Source: Deltaproteobacteria bacterium (lineage in GTDB: Bacteria; Desulfobacterota; Desulfobulbia; Desulfobulbales; Desulfurivibrionaceae). From it: a DNA stretch of 64,000 nt. Every line of letters begins with the position of its first letter. The stretch's first letter is position 1. Positions 26,324-34,684 of this stretch are shown one piece after another. The position numbers and the translations under genes were made by a program. The DNA lies in the NCBI GenBank assembly GCA_021802645.1, contig JAJZRO010000006.1, forward strand, positions 62,001-126,000, read 5' to 3'. The notes beneath the pieces were generated by a model that worked only from the letters and a program-made list of their open reading frames with translations, did no database searches and was not told the origin of the DNA.

Positions 26324-27859
26324 ATGATTAGACGATTGTTGCAGTTTTTCCGCGGGAAACGCGATAACGAAAAAAGCCTGCGCGAAGAAGGCCCGCCAGT
26401 GGCAGAGCCGGAAGCCCCGGCGGAGGCGGGGGGAGAGGCGCCGCCAAGCGGGCGGCGCCGGCGTCGGCGCAGGAAAAAGCCGGTGGAACGCGAGGGCGCG
26501 CCGCCAGCGAGCGTCGCGCTTGCGCCCCCAACGCCGTGGGCGCTGGATGATTTTGTCGTGGTGCCGGAGGAGGGCAAAACCCGCTTCCACGATTACGACC
26601 TGCCGCCTGAAGTCATGCATGCCATCGCGGATCTCGGCTTTCAGTACTGCACGCCGATCCAGGCCGAAACCTTGAGCCACAGTCTAAGCGGACGTGACGT
26701 CATTGGCCAGGCCCAGACCGGCACCGGCAAAACCGCCGCCTTCCTCATCACCCTCATCACGGCCTTGCTCACCAAACCGCGTCCTGCCGAGCATCCGGTT
26801 GCCCCCCCCCGCACTCTGGTGCTGGCGCCGACCCGGGAACTGGTCATCCAGATCGGCAAGGAGGCAACGGCGCTGGCCAAATACAGCGGTCTTACGGTGC
26901 TTACCGTTTTCGGCGGCATCGATTACCAGAAACAGCGGCTGCAGATCACCGCCGGGCCGGTGGACATCATGGTGGCGACCCCAGGCCGCCTCATCGATTT
27001 TCAGCGCCAGAAGGCGGTGCATCTCGACAAGGTTGAAATCCTGGTTCTCGACGAAGCGGACCGCATGCTCGATATGGGGTTCATCCCCGATGTGCGCCGC
27101 ATCGTGCTGAGCACGCCGCCCAAGGAGGAGCGCCAGACTCTTTTCTTCAGCGCCACCATGACTCCGGAGGTCAACCACTTGGCGGCGCAGTGGACCAAAA
27201 AGTCGGTGCATGTCGAGATCGCGCCGGAACACGTGGCGGTGGAGAGCGTCGAGCAGGTGGTCTATCTCGCCACCGCCAAGGAGAAGTACGACCTTCTGTA
27301 CAATCTCATCACCAATCAGAACCTCCAGCGCGTCATGGTCTTTGCCAATCGCCGGGACGAAACCCGTCGCCTCACCGAACGGCTGAAACGCAACGGCATC
27401 AATTGCGCCATGCTTTCCGGCGAGGTTTCCCAAGGGCAGCGGATCAGAACGCTGGAGGATTTCCGCAACGGCAAGATTCGCGTGCTGGTCGCTACCGACG
27501 TGGCGGGACGCGGCATCCACATCGATGACGTGAGCCATGTGGTCAACTACACCCTGCCATACGAGGCAGAGGATTACGTGCACCGCATCGGCCGCACCGG
27601 CCGCGCCGGCGCCAAAGGGGTTTCCATCAGCTTTGCCTGCGAAGAGGGCGCCTTCTACATGCCGGAGATCGAGGCGTTGCTTGGCCACAAGCTTGAATGC
27701 GTGCACCCGCCGGCTGAGTTGCTGATTCCGGCGCCGCGCGGTACCGTGGAAACCAGCGAACAGTCGCGCGGGGGCAGACCGCCCCGCTCCGGTTCGCCCT
27801 CGGGCTCGGGGCGGCCCCGCGGCCGGCGTTCCGGTTCCCGTTCCGGCGCCAAGCGATAA
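26324..27859 (+). CDS. DEAD-box ATP-dependent RNA helicase (RhlB/RhlE-like)
   Basis: A 511-residue RNA helicase. The first 75 residues are a disordered Arg/Pro/Glu-rich segment. The Q motif ([26 protein letters not shown]) is followed by motif I AQTGTGKT, motif II DEAD (VLDEADRML), motif III SAT, and motif [12 protein letters not shown]. The C-terminal tail is Arg/Ser/Gly-rich and probably binds RNA. The N-terminal extension and Q-motif resemble RhlB and its relatives in the degradosome, but RhlE-like function is equally possible. The ATG at 26324 has an AGGAAG site 9-10 bases upstream. Confidence 0.92.
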   Translation: MIRRLLQFFRGKRDNEKSLREEGPPVAEPEAPAEAGGEAPPSGRRRRRRRKKPVEREGAPPASVALAPPTPWALDDFVVVPEEGKTRFHDYDLPPEVMHAIADLGFQYCTPIQAETLSHSLSGRDVIGQAQTGTGKTAAFLITLITALLTKPRPAEHPVAPPRTLVLAPTRELVIQIGKEATALAKYSGLTVLTVFGGIDYQKQRLQITAGPVDIMVATPGRLIDFQRQKAVHLDKVEILVLDEADRMLDMGFIPDVRRIVLSTPPKEERQTLFFSATMTPEVNHLAAQWTKKSVHVEIAPEHVAVESVEQVVYLATAKEKYDLLYNLITNQNLQRVMVFANRRDETRRLTERLKRNGINCAMLSGEVSQGQRIRTLEDFRNGKIRVLVATDVAGRGIHIDDVSHVVNYTLPYEAEDYVHRIGRTGRAGAKGVSISFACEEGAFYMPEIEALLGHKLECVHPPAELLIPAPRGTVETSEQSRGGRPPRSGSPSGSGRPRGRRSGSRSGAKR

Positions 27860-27914
27860 CCTTGCGAGCGCCCGCCGTCAGCAGCGCTTCCGTCGCTTTC
27901 CGGCATGAGGCAGC

Positions 27915-28943
27915 ATGAAAACGCTGACCGCAAAAAACGTGACCACCCTGCTGGAACTGCTGGCCAACGCAGGCTATTCGCGCACCAAGGTCAAACAACT
28001 CATCAAATATCGGGCCGTCGCGGTGGCTGGCAAAACGGTGACGCAACTGGATCATCGGGTGCCGGCCGGTGCCGAGGTCTGCATCAAAACCGCCCAGGAG
28101 ATGCGTGACGCCGAACCACCGGCTGGCCTGCCCGTGGTGTACGAAGATGATGCGCTTATCGTCATCATCAAACCGGCAGGGCTCCTCTCCATCGCCACCG
28201 AGAAGGAGAAGGAGCACACCGCCTACTACCGGCTCAATGCCTATTTCAGAGAACGGGATGCGGCGGCGCGAATTTTCGTGGTTCATCGCCTTGACCGCGA
28301 TACCTCTGGTTTGCTAGTCTTTGCTAAAAGCGAGGCGGTCAAGAAAGGTTTGCAGGAGCAATGGCCCACGGTGGAGAAGCGATACGTTGCCGTGGTCGAG
28401 GGGGTGCCCCGCGAGCGGCGCGGTACCATCCGCAGCTACCTGCGCGAGAGCAAAGCGCTGCGGGTCCATGCGGTGCGCGGCAAGGGGGAAGGCAAATTGT
28501 CGGTGACGCACTATGCGGTGCGCGAAGCCGGGCCGGAGTATGCGTTGCTCGACATCACCATCACCACCGGCCGCAAGAACCAGATCCGCGTGCATCTCGC
28601 CGACCTCGGTCATCCGGTGGCGGGCGACAAAAAATACGGCGCCACGACCGATCCCGTTGGGCGGCTGGCGCTGCATGCCGCATCTCTCGCCTTCACGCAT
28701 CCGGTCACCGGCGAGCGGTTGGAGTTTACGGCAGCGATGCCGAAGCGGTTTCAGACGCTGTTTCCCAAAGGCGCCGGCGCAGCAGATGGGCCGGCGTATC
28801 CTGATAATCCATCAGCAGAAGGAGCAACGACCATGAGCAAGGCACAGGACAGCAAGAAGGAAACCAAGAAGGCCCCGGCCAAATCCATCAAGGAAAAGCG
28901 GGCGGAAAAGAAGGCCAAGAAGGCGGAGAAGGGGCGCGCCTGA
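27915..28943 (+). CDS. RluA-family pseudouridine synthase with Lys-rich tail
   Basis: A 342-residue pseudouridine synthase. Residues 1-60 form an S4-like RNA-binding domain; the catalytic domain has HRLDRDTSGLLVFAK with the active-site Asp. The segment GRKNQIRVHLADLGHPVAGDKKYG is the conserved substrate-binding end. The target RNA site is not decided by sequence. The last 36 residues (from 28833) are extremely rich in Lys and Ala and begin with Met behind a good ribosome site, so they may be a separate small gene fused or read through in frame (see the nested entry). Starts at ATG 27915 preceded by GAGGCAGC. Lies close to the dihydrouridine synthase gene. Confidence 0.9.
   Translation: MKTLTAKNVTTLLELLANAGYSRTKVKQLIKYRAVAVAGKTVTQLDHRVPAGAEVCIKTAQEMRDAEPPAGLPVVYEDDALIVIIKPAGLLSIATEKEKEHTAYYRLNAYFRERDAAARIFVVHRLDRDTSGLLVFAKSEAVKKGLQEQWPTVEKRYVAVVEGVPRERRGTIRSYLRESKALRVHAVRGKGEGKLSVTHYAVREAGPEYALLDITITTGRKNQIRVHLADLGHPVAGDKKYGATTDPVGRLALHAASLAFTHPVTGERLEFTAAMPKRFQTLFPKGAGAADGPAYPDNPSAEGATTMSKAQDSKKETKKAPAKSIKEKRAEKKAKKAEKGRA
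28833..28943 (+). CDS. Possible nested small Lys-rich protein
   Basis: In frame with the end of the RluA-type gene, an ATG at 28833 follows AGAAGGAG with 8 bases spacing. It would give a 36-residue basic peptide, MSKAQDSKKETKKAPAKSIK and onwards, with 15 or more Lys. The linker before it (DGPAYPDNPSAEGATT) looks unlike a folded domain. I see either an internal start yielding a second product or a former separate gene joined to its neighbour. No function known. Confidence 0.35.
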   Translation: MSKAQDSKKETKKAPAKSIKEKRAEKKAKKAEKGRA

Positions 28944-29001
28944 TCCGGTTCTTTTTACCCGCTGGCGTTGGTGGCAGGATGCATGATCCGGGAGGGCGGG
29001 G

Positions 29002-29988
29002 GTGACCGCATCCGCTAGGCTGCCGTGGCAACCCGGCACTGTACCACTCATGTTGGCGCCGATGCAGGGCCTCACCAACCGCGCCCTGCGGAGCCTGTTC
29101 ATCGAACAGGTGCGTCCCGATGTGGTGTTTACGGAGTTTGTCCGGGTCAAGGCCAGTGCCCGCAAGAACATCTCCGGCAACGATCGCCAGGAGGTGACGA
29201 GCAGTTCCGGCCAGGTGCCGCTGGTGGTGCAACTCATCGGCAGCGACACCGAGGCCCTGCTTGCTGCCGCGACCACCGTGCAGGAATTGGGCGCGGCGCA
29301 TCTCAACATCAATCTCGGTTGTCCTTACGGCCGCATGACCGGCAACGCATGCGGCGGCGGCATGCTGCGCGATCCGGAACGACTGGCACCGATTCTCCAA
29401 GCGCTGCGCGTCGCGATCCACGGTTCTTTTTCGGTGAAGGCCCGGGCCGGCTTCACCGAACCGGCTGAACTTTTTGCCCTGCTGCCGCTCTTCGAATCGT
29501 GCGGTATCGATTTTCTCATCATTCATCCACGCACCGTCAAACAACGTTACGCCGGCCAGGCGGACCATCGCCTCACGGCCGAGGTGGTGCGCCGTACGCA
29601 TCTGCCGGTCATTGCCAACGGCGATATCTTCACGGCTGCCGAGGGGCATCGGGTGCTCGCCGAAACTAGGGCTGCCGGGCTCATGCTCGGTCGCGGCGCC
29701 ATCAACGATCCTTTTCTCTTCGAGCGACTACGTGGCAACGCGCCAAGCGAGATCGACGTGGCCACCCGTCACGCCCAGCTGCATGCCTATCTCCAGGCAT
29801 TGCTCGTTCGTTATCGGAATTTGTTCTGCGGCGATCAGCAGGTTCTCTGCAAGATGAAGGAAGTGCTCTGCCAAGTGCGGGAGTCGGCAACCGAGCGTCC
29901 GGTGCGGCAATTGCTGCGGAGTCGAACCTTGGCGCAATTTGTCGAACGCTTGGAAATTTTTTTTGTCGGTGGACAAGAGGAGGCGTGA
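29002..29988 (+). CDS. tRNA-dihydrouridine synthase (DusC-like)
   Basis: A 328-residue FMN-dependent enzyme that reduces uridines in the tRNA D-loop. The N-terminal LAPMQGLTNRALRSLF is the TIM-barrel start. The catalytic-Cys segment is NINLGCPYGRMTGNACGGGML, with the GGG feature seen in DusC rather than DusA/B. RAGFTEPAEL and IANGDIFTAAEG are later FMN-site strands. The start is GTG at 29002 after GGGAGGGCGGGG. The nearest neighbours are also RNA-modification genes (two RluA-type synthases), although no shared operon with the second is likely because H1 and a terminator intervene. Confidence 0.92.
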   Translation: MTASARLPWQPGTVPLMLAPMQGLTNRALRSLFIEQVRPDVVFTEFVRVKASARKNISGNDRQEVTSSSGQVPLVVQLIGSDTEALLAAATTVQELGAAHLNINLGCPYGRMTGNACGGGMLRDPERLAPILQALRVAIHGSFSVKARAGFTEPAELFALLPLFESCGIDFLIIHPRTVKQRYAGQADHRLTAEVVRRTHLPVIANGDIFTAAEGHRVLAETRAAGLMLGRGAINDPFLFERLRGNAPSEIDVATRHAQLHAYLQALLVRYRNLFCGDQQVLCKMKEVLCQVRESATERPVRQLLRSRTLAQFVERLEIFFVGGQEEA

Positions 29989-30140
29989 GCGGTTTTCGCT
30001 GCGCGGGGTGAATCTTGCAAACCCTTGCGGCACAAGGATTTGCAGATGATGTCGCGCGAAAATTTTTTTATCGGCAGCGGGGATTGCGCGCTGTTCGCGG
30101 AGCGACATGCGAAAAAAAATGCAAAATTAAGCAGGTAAAT

Positions 30141-30170
30141 TTGTCAATCTTCTTTTTTTTCTGCTAGAGT
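30141..30170 (+). promoter_or_regulatory. Candidate promoter of the histone H1-like gene
   Basis: TTGTCA (30141-30146), an 18-base T-rich spacer and TAGAGT (30165-30170), just behind TGC. The flanks are AT-rich. It lies about 75 bases before the gene start. Confidence 0.45.
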
Positions 30171-30246
30171 TTTTGTAGAAGGGATAAGGGAGTAGCTGTT
30201 GGACCGTGAAATTCACTGAACAACATTAGCAAGAGGAGAAAGAGAG

Positions 30247-30615
30247 ATGGCTGAAAAAACCACGGTCGCAAAACCCGCGGCGAAGAAAGCCCCGGCGAAG
30301 AAGACCACCGCCAAGAAGACCGCGACCAAGAAGGCGGCTCCGGCAAAGAAGGCCACGGCCAAGAAGGCCGCGACCAAGAAGGCGGCCCCGGCAAAGAAGG
30401 CGACCGCCGCCAAGAAGACCGCGACCAAGAAGGCGGCCCCGGCGAAGAAGGCGACCGCCGCCAAGAAGACCGCGACCAAGAAGGCGGCCCCGGCGAAGAA
30501 GGCGACCGCCGCCAAGAAGACCGCGACCAAGAAGGCGGCCCCGGCGAAGAAGGCCACGGCCGCCAAGAAGGCCCCAGCCAAGAAGGCAGCCGTTGCCGCG
30601 AAAAAGGTAGGCTGA
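30247..30615 (+). CDS. Histone H1-like Lys/Ala-rich protein
   Basis: A 122-residue protein made almost wholly of Lys, Ala, Pro and Thr in [12 protein letters not shown]-type repeats; it resembles the C-terminal tail of eukaryotic histone H1 and bacterial H1-like proteins (Hc1, AlgP types) that bind and compact DNA. There is no globular domain. The start ATG at 30247 follows AAGAGGAGAAAGAG. The repeats are also conserved at DNA level in 51-bp units, so the protein length may vary among strains. The gene ends in a strong bidirectional terminator, so it is monocistronic. DNA binding is inferred from composition. Confidence 0.85.
   Translation: MAEKTTVAKPAAKKAPAKKTTAKKTATKKAAPAKKATAKKAATKKAAPAKKATAAKKTATKKAAPAKKATAAKKTATKKAAPAKKATAAKKTATKKAAPAKKATAAKKAPAKKAAVAAKKVG
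30322..30573 (+). repeat. 51-bp tandem repeats within the H1-like gene
   Basis: Units starting GCGACCAAGAAGGCGGC occur at 30322, 30370, 30421, 30472 and 30523; spacing is 48 then 51, 51 and 51 bases. The units 30421 and 30472 are nearly identical. They code for a 17-residue [17 protein letters not shown]-type module. Such repeats can slip during replication and change protein length. Confidence 0.9.
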
Positions 30616-30674
30616 ACAACCTTTCTTCGTGCGCCTTGTGCGCCGCAGCTTTGCGCGGTGCCCGGCAAAAAATG

Positions 30675-30717
30675 AAAGGACGGAGTGACCCGCTCACGGT
30701 GACTCCGTCCTTTTTTT
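30675..30717. terminator. Bidirectional terminator between convergent genes
   Basis: A 12-bp stem AAAGGACGGAGT/ACTCCGTCCTTT (30675-30686, 30702-30713), with T tails on the plus side and A tract for the minus side. It overlaps the last codons of the minus-strand RluA-type gene, whose stop codon is at 30694-30696. Confidence 0.85.
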
Positions 30718-31701
30718 GTGGTCGATGGTCAGCAGATTCGCCACCTCTTGCGGGAGCGGCACCGCCGCGGTGAGAAGCCTGCCCGTGGCCGGATGGGTGA
30801 TGGTGAGTCGGCTCGCATGGAGCGCCTGACGCGGGATGCGCAGACGCTGCCAGTCGGTGGCAGTGAGGCGGTTGCTGATGAAGCGAAGAAAAAGTGTTTC
30901 ATCCACGCCGTAGAGTTTGTCGCCCACCACCGGGAAACCCAAGGCCAGGAGAGTGGCGCGGATCTGATGGCAACGGCCGGTGCGCGGCCGGGCGCGAAGC
31001 AGACTCAGAGTGTTGTTGGTGGTCAGCCGTGTGAATTCGGTGCAGCACGCCTTGGCGTCGAGCGGCGGGCATTCCCGATAAAATCGCATCTTCTTGCGCA
31101 CCGCACTCTCCGGGTCCGGTGCGAGCCAGCCGGTTGCCGTGACTTCGGGGGCCGGAAACATTCCCTCGACAAGCACCAGATATTCCTTCTCCACCATATG
31201 ATTGGTGAACTGGGCGGCGCAATGGCGGGCTGTATCTTCATTTTTCGCCACGAGCACCAGCCCCGAGGTTTCGCGATCCAATCGGTTGATGAAGAAGGGC
31301 TGTGGGAGATCGTGATGTTCCTTGAGCAGTGCCCAGAGGGTGTGGCAAAAGTAGCGGCCGCCGGGATGGCAGGGCAGGGGCGCGGGCTTGTCGATCAGCA
31401 GCAGGTCATCGTCTTCGTACACCACCCGGTAGTCGGTGGCGACCTCCGGTTCGCTCATGGGAAGCGGATGGTACTCGACCTCGTCGCCTACCTGGAGCGT
31501 GTGGGTCGTCGTGATGGATACGGCGTTGACGATGACGCGGCCGGCAGCAATTTCTTCCTGCCATGCCGCGCGATCGAGATAGGTGAAACGCCGGCTGAGA
31601 AAATCAAGTAACCCGCAGCCCGCGTCCGCTGCGGTAACGCGCACCGCGAGTCTGCGGGCCAGGGGGGGATGTGATGCGGTCGGGTTCTTCATGTCTGCCA
31701 T
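30694..31701 (-). CDS. RluA-family pseudouridine synthase (second)
   Basis: A 335-residue pseudouridine synthase. An S4-like N-terminal part (about residues 25-80, CGLLDFLSRRFTYLDRAAWQEEI) precedes the catalytic domain with the active-site Asp in NRLDRETSGLVLVAK. RARPRTGRCHQIRATLLALGFPVVGDKLYG is the conserved closing segment. It is distinct from the RluA-type protein 3 kb upstream and from the RsuA-type at 4.7 kb, so three different synthases lie in the window. The exact rRNA or tRNA target cannot be decided. The gene's final codons lie in the shared terminator stem. Confidence 0.9.
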   Translation of the reverse strand: MADMKNPTASHPPLARRLAVRVTAADAGCGLLDFLSRRFTYLDRAAWQEEIAAGRVIVNAVSITTTHTLQVGDEVEYHPLPMSEPEVATDYRVVYEDDDLLLIDKPAPLPCHPGGRYFCHTLWALLKEHHDLPQPFFINRLDRETSGLVLVAKNEDTARHCAAQFTNHMVEKEYLVLVEGMFPAPEVTATGWLAPDPESAVRKKMRFYRECPPLDAKACCTEFTRLTTNNTLSLLRARPRTGRCHQIRATLLALGFPVVGDKLYGVDETLFLRFISNRLTATDWQRLRIPRQALHASRLTITHPATGRLLTAAVPLPQEVANLLTIDHKKRTESP

Positions 31702-31855
31702 GCAGTGGTCTCTTTTGCCACCATAGTGGATATGGCCATGGCTGGCAATGGTCGCCGACTACTCTCTCCGATCCCGCTTGACTCTCACCAAGCCGCTCCG
31801 CAACTCCTTACTGCACTAAGGATGACGGCTGTCCACATTCCTTCCGACAGATCGC

Positions 31856-31884
31856 TTGACTTGTGCCGGCAATCGGGAGACAAT
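31856..31884 (+). promoter_or_regulatory. Candidate promoter of the deaminase-like lipoprotein gene
   Basis: TTGACT (31856-31861), 17-base spacer, GACAAT (31879-31884). It lies about 77 bases before the start codon. Confidence 0.5.
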
Positions 31885-31960
31885 TTTTTCCTAACCCATG
31901 GAAGTGCCGTAAGTGTGGGGTGAGGTGTTCCAACGAGAACGCATCAAGGGAGGAGTGGCT

Positions 31961-33619
31961 ATGCGGGCGTGGAAAAAATGGCAACATGGTTTGGTGTTTT
32001 TGCTGCTGCTGGGGAGCATGGTCTCTGCCGGTTGCGCGGGGCTGAATGGAAACAGGCAGACCATGGCAACGCCGGGGTCGGGCACGTGCTCCGCACCCAA
32101 CACCGCGGTGAAGGATTATTTTGCCGTCATCAACTCGGCCCCGCCGGAATTGGTCACGCTGATGACCCTCTTCCCCAAGGGCGGGGACATCCACAACCAT
32201 CTCTCCGGCACCGTGATGCCTGAAGACTATCTCGCGCTGGGGATCACAGCGGGCGACTGCTACGATCCCCAGGGATATGCGATCACCAAGCCGCCCTGCA
32301 CCGTGCCTGCCAACCCGCCGCTGGCTTCCGCTGGCCCGGTGGACCGGCAGAACCTGATCGACACCATGTCGATGCATGGCTTTGCCTACCCGGACATCCA
32401 ATCCGGCCACGATCATTTCTTTGCCACCTTCGGCAAATTCGGCACGGTTTCGGGCGCCAACCAGGGCGCCATGCTGGCAAAGCTCCTGCAGCAGGCCAAT
32501 GGTGACAACGTCGATTATGTGGAGACCATGATGTCGTTCCAGTCGCAGGCAGTCACCGATCTGGCCAATCAACTGCGGCAGCAGTATCCGCCCGACGGCC
32601 CCTATTACCAGGACACCAGTTACTACCAGACGATGTACCAGTATCTCGTTTCCAAGGGACTTTTCCAGACAGCGGTCCAGGCCTGGAAGGATCTGAACGG
32701 CTACGTGAAACAGACGCAGGGCATCCTCAAGTGCGGCACTCCCGGTCAGGACCCGGCCTGTGGGATTTCTTACCGCTTCCTGTCGGAGGTGAACCGCAAT
32801 GCCGATCTACCGAAGGTGTTCACCCAGACGGCGCTCTCGTTTCTGCTCTCCAGCTTCGACAGCCGGGTGGTGGGCGTGAACCTGGTGAGCGGCGAGGACC
32901 AGCCCACCTCCATGCAGGATTTCACCACCCAGATGGCGATCTTCAGCTACTATCATTCCCTTTTCCCGCAGGTCAACATCGCCCTCCATGGCGGCGAGAT
33001 CACCCCCTGCTTTGTCGGCGCCGGCAACCCGGCGCTGAAGACGCATCTGACCGGCTCGATTAACGCCGGAGCCAAGCGGATCGGCCACGGCATCTCCTTG
33101 GCGTTTCTCAACGACCAGGACACGGCTGACGTCGTGAACCTGATGCGGCAGCAGAACACCCTGGTGGAAGTGCCGATGACCAGCAATGCCCAGATTCTGG
33201 GGATCGCCGGCAACGACCATCCCTTTCCGAAGTATTTCCGGACCAACCAACTGCCGGCCGCCTTTTCCACCGACGACGAAGGCGTTTCCTACACCAACTA
33301 CACGGTCGAATGGCTCTATGCCCTGCTGCAATACCATTTGAGCTACCAGGAGTTGATGACGCTGGGGAGATTCAGCCTGCAATACAGCTTCTTGCCGGGC
33401 GCCGCGCTGTGGCAGGATGTGCGGGCGGCCAAAACCGTGGCCCAATGCAGCAACGTCCCGCTCGGCAGCAGCAACCCGCCGGATCCGTGCAGCAGCTTCC
33501 TGCAGCAAAGCGCCAAGGCCTCCAGGCAGTGGGGGTACGAGGCAGCCCTGGCCGATTTCAACCAGCGGTACGGCGACCGCCTCCGGCGGTACACCATCAC
33601 TAGCAGCGCCTCGCGTTGA
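31961..33619 (+). CDS. Exported lipoprotein related to adenosine deaminase
   Basis: A 552-residue protein of the metal-dependent deaminase superfamily, resembling secreted ADGF-type adenosine deaminases. Start ATG at 31961 follows AAGGGAGGAG. The signal peptide ends in MVSAGC, a lipobox, with Cys25 the likely lipidated residue. Zinc/active-site motifs are present in order: H78-x-H80 (DIHNHLSG), H343 in ALHGGE with the catalytic Glu, RIGHGISL, and D438-D439 in STDDEG. An exported enzyme could deaminate extracellular nucleosides for salvage, which pairs with Hpt as the hypoxanthine user, although the genes are 11 kb apart. The membrane location is inferred. Confidence 0.87.
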   Translation: MRAWKKWQHGLVFLLLLGSMVSAGCAGLNGNRQTMATPGSGTCSAPNTAVKDYFAVINSAPPELVTLMTLFPKGGDIHNHLSGTVMPEDYLALGITAGDCYDPQGYAITKPPCTVPANPPLASAGPVDRQNLIDTMSMHGFAYPDIQSGHDHFFATFGKFGTVSGANQGAMLAKLLQQANGDNVDYVETMMSFQSQAVTDLANQLRQQYPPDGPYYQDTSYYQTMYQYLVSKGLFQTAVQAWKDLNGYVKQTQGILKCGTPGQDPACGISYRFLSEVNRNADLPKVFTQTALSFLLSSFDSRVVGVNLVSGEDQPTSMQDFTTQMAIFSYYHSLFPQVNIALHGGEITPCFVGAGNPALKTHLTGSINAGAKRIGHGISLAFLNDQDTADVVNLMRQQNTLVEVPMTSNAQILGIAGNDHPFPKYFRTNQLPAAFSTDDEGVSYTNYTVEWLYALLQYHLSYQELMTLGRFSLQYSFLPGAALWQDVRAAKTVAQCSNVPLGSSNPPDPCSSFLQQSAKASRQWGYEAALADFNQRYGDRLRRYTITSSASR

Positions 33620-33672
33620 GGCTGCCTACGACTGCAAAAGAATCACCAAGAACGTCCCGGCCCAGGAAAGGT

Positions 33673-33706
33673 AAAGCCCGCGACCATGACTGGTCGCGGG
33701 CTTTTA
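33673..33706 (+). terminator. Intrinsic terminator of the deaminase-like gene
   Basis: A 13-bp stem AAAGCCCGCGACC/GGTCGCGGGCTTT with a 6-base loop (33673-33685, 33692-33704), then a short T run. About 55 bases after the stop codon. Confidence 0.88.
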
Positions 33707-33794
33707 TGATTACCGGCTAGGCCGTTGGTTGCTTGTCGGTTGCGCGAATCGCCCCTTGCCGTCCATCACGGCATCATACTCCGTGCGGCAGCGA

Positions 33795-34406
33795 CTATAG
33801 TCTGCCGAAACGTGGGTCGAGCTGAATCGCCTTTGCCTTGTCTGCCTGGGCACCGGAGATGTCGCCTTCTGCTTGACGGCAAACCGATCGGTTGTAGTAG
33901 GCCTCCGCGTAGTTTGGGGCAAGCTCGATGGCGTGGGTGAAGTCGCCAATGGCGGAGTCAAAATGGCGCTGATCGGCCCAGATTGCTCCGCGATTGTTGT
34001 AGGTATAGGCGTCCTGTGGATCGAGCTGCAGTGCATGGGCATAATCTGCCAAGGCCCCGGCCTGGTCCCCCATATCCCGCAACACCACACCACGGTTGCT
34101 ATAGGCAGAGGCATTGTTTGGGTTGAGCTTGATCGCGAGGGTATGGTCGGCGAGTGCGCCCTTCAAATCACCCTTAGCGCGCTCCACCACCCCTCGGCTG
34201 TTAATCGCCTTCCAATACTGGGGATTGATGGCGATGGCGCTATCCAGATCTTTCAGGGCGCCATCCAGGTCTCCCTGCTTATATTTGTTTACCCCGGAGT
34301 TGTAATAATGGATTGCTTCAGACTGGGGTGATTGGGCGAATGCCACGGGAGCAAACGTCAGCGTGAGCACAAAGGCCGCTGCAATCAATCGTAGATAACG
34401 CTGCAT
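33795..34406 (-). CDS. Exported TPR-repeat protein
   Basis: A 203-residue protein. Residues 1-24 are a signal peptide ending in AFA-Q. The remainder consists of about five tetratricopeptide repeats (for example YYNSGVNKYKQGDLDGALKDL, AINSRGVVERAKGDLKGALAD, AYSNRGVVLRDMGDQAGALAD, TYNNRGAIWADQRHFDSAI, AYYNRSVCRQAEGDISGA), which mediate protein-protein contacts. No lipobox is present, so the product is probably periplasmic. The start ATG at 34406 is followed upstream by AGGAGAGGTGCTTC in the transcript. Convergent with the deaminase-like gene. The partner is unknown. Confidence 0.88.
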   Translation of the reverse strand: MQRYLRLIAAAFVLTLTFAPVAFAQSPQSEAIHYYNSGVNKYKQGDLDGALKDLDSAIAINPQYWKAINSRGVVERAKGDLKGALADHTLAIKLNPNNASAYSNRGVVLRDMGDQAGALADYAHALQLDPQDAYTYNNRGAIWADQRHFDSAIGDFTHAIELAPNYAEAYYNRSVCRQAEGDISGAQADKAKAIQLDPRFGRL

Positions 34407-34543
34407 GAAGCACCTCTCCTACAACATGTTAAGTTTTTTGCAGCAAGAACCGCTTTCAGGCGGCGGATGTTGCCGTTCCCGCCGCAACGTACCCCCACCT
34501 GCCTCTGGATTGCAACGAGTTTGTTTGCGCGCCAACGGAAACA

Positions 34544-34580
34544 AAAAACCCGCTTTCCTTTGTCGGAAGCGGGTTTTTGA
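34544..34580. terminator. Bidirectional hairpin terminator
   Basis: A stem of about 13 bp (AAAAACCCGCTTC-like/GAAGCGGGTTTTT) with an 8-base loop, T-rich on the plus side and A-rich on the other. It lies between the TPR gene promoter region and the DUF4143 ATPase gene end and would stop the latter's transcript on the minus strand. Confidence 0.75.
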
Positions 34581-34684
34581 AAAGGGAACCGGAACGAGCC
34601 GGATGTTGCCTGGGTGGGCTGAGGGTTAAATCAGCGGTCGGCATATCGCGCGTCCCGTTCTCAACCGAAACAACGGCGCTTCCT

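Noticed and set aside
30322-30573. CRISPR-like array from the regular 51-bp spacing
   Set aside because: There are no unique spacers; the units are coding repeats without palindromic ends or cas genes.
30247-30697. Minus-strand Phe/Leu/Ala-rich ORFs opposite the H1-like gene
   Set aside because: They arise from the repetitive Lys/Ala codons read backwards and have no start or context.
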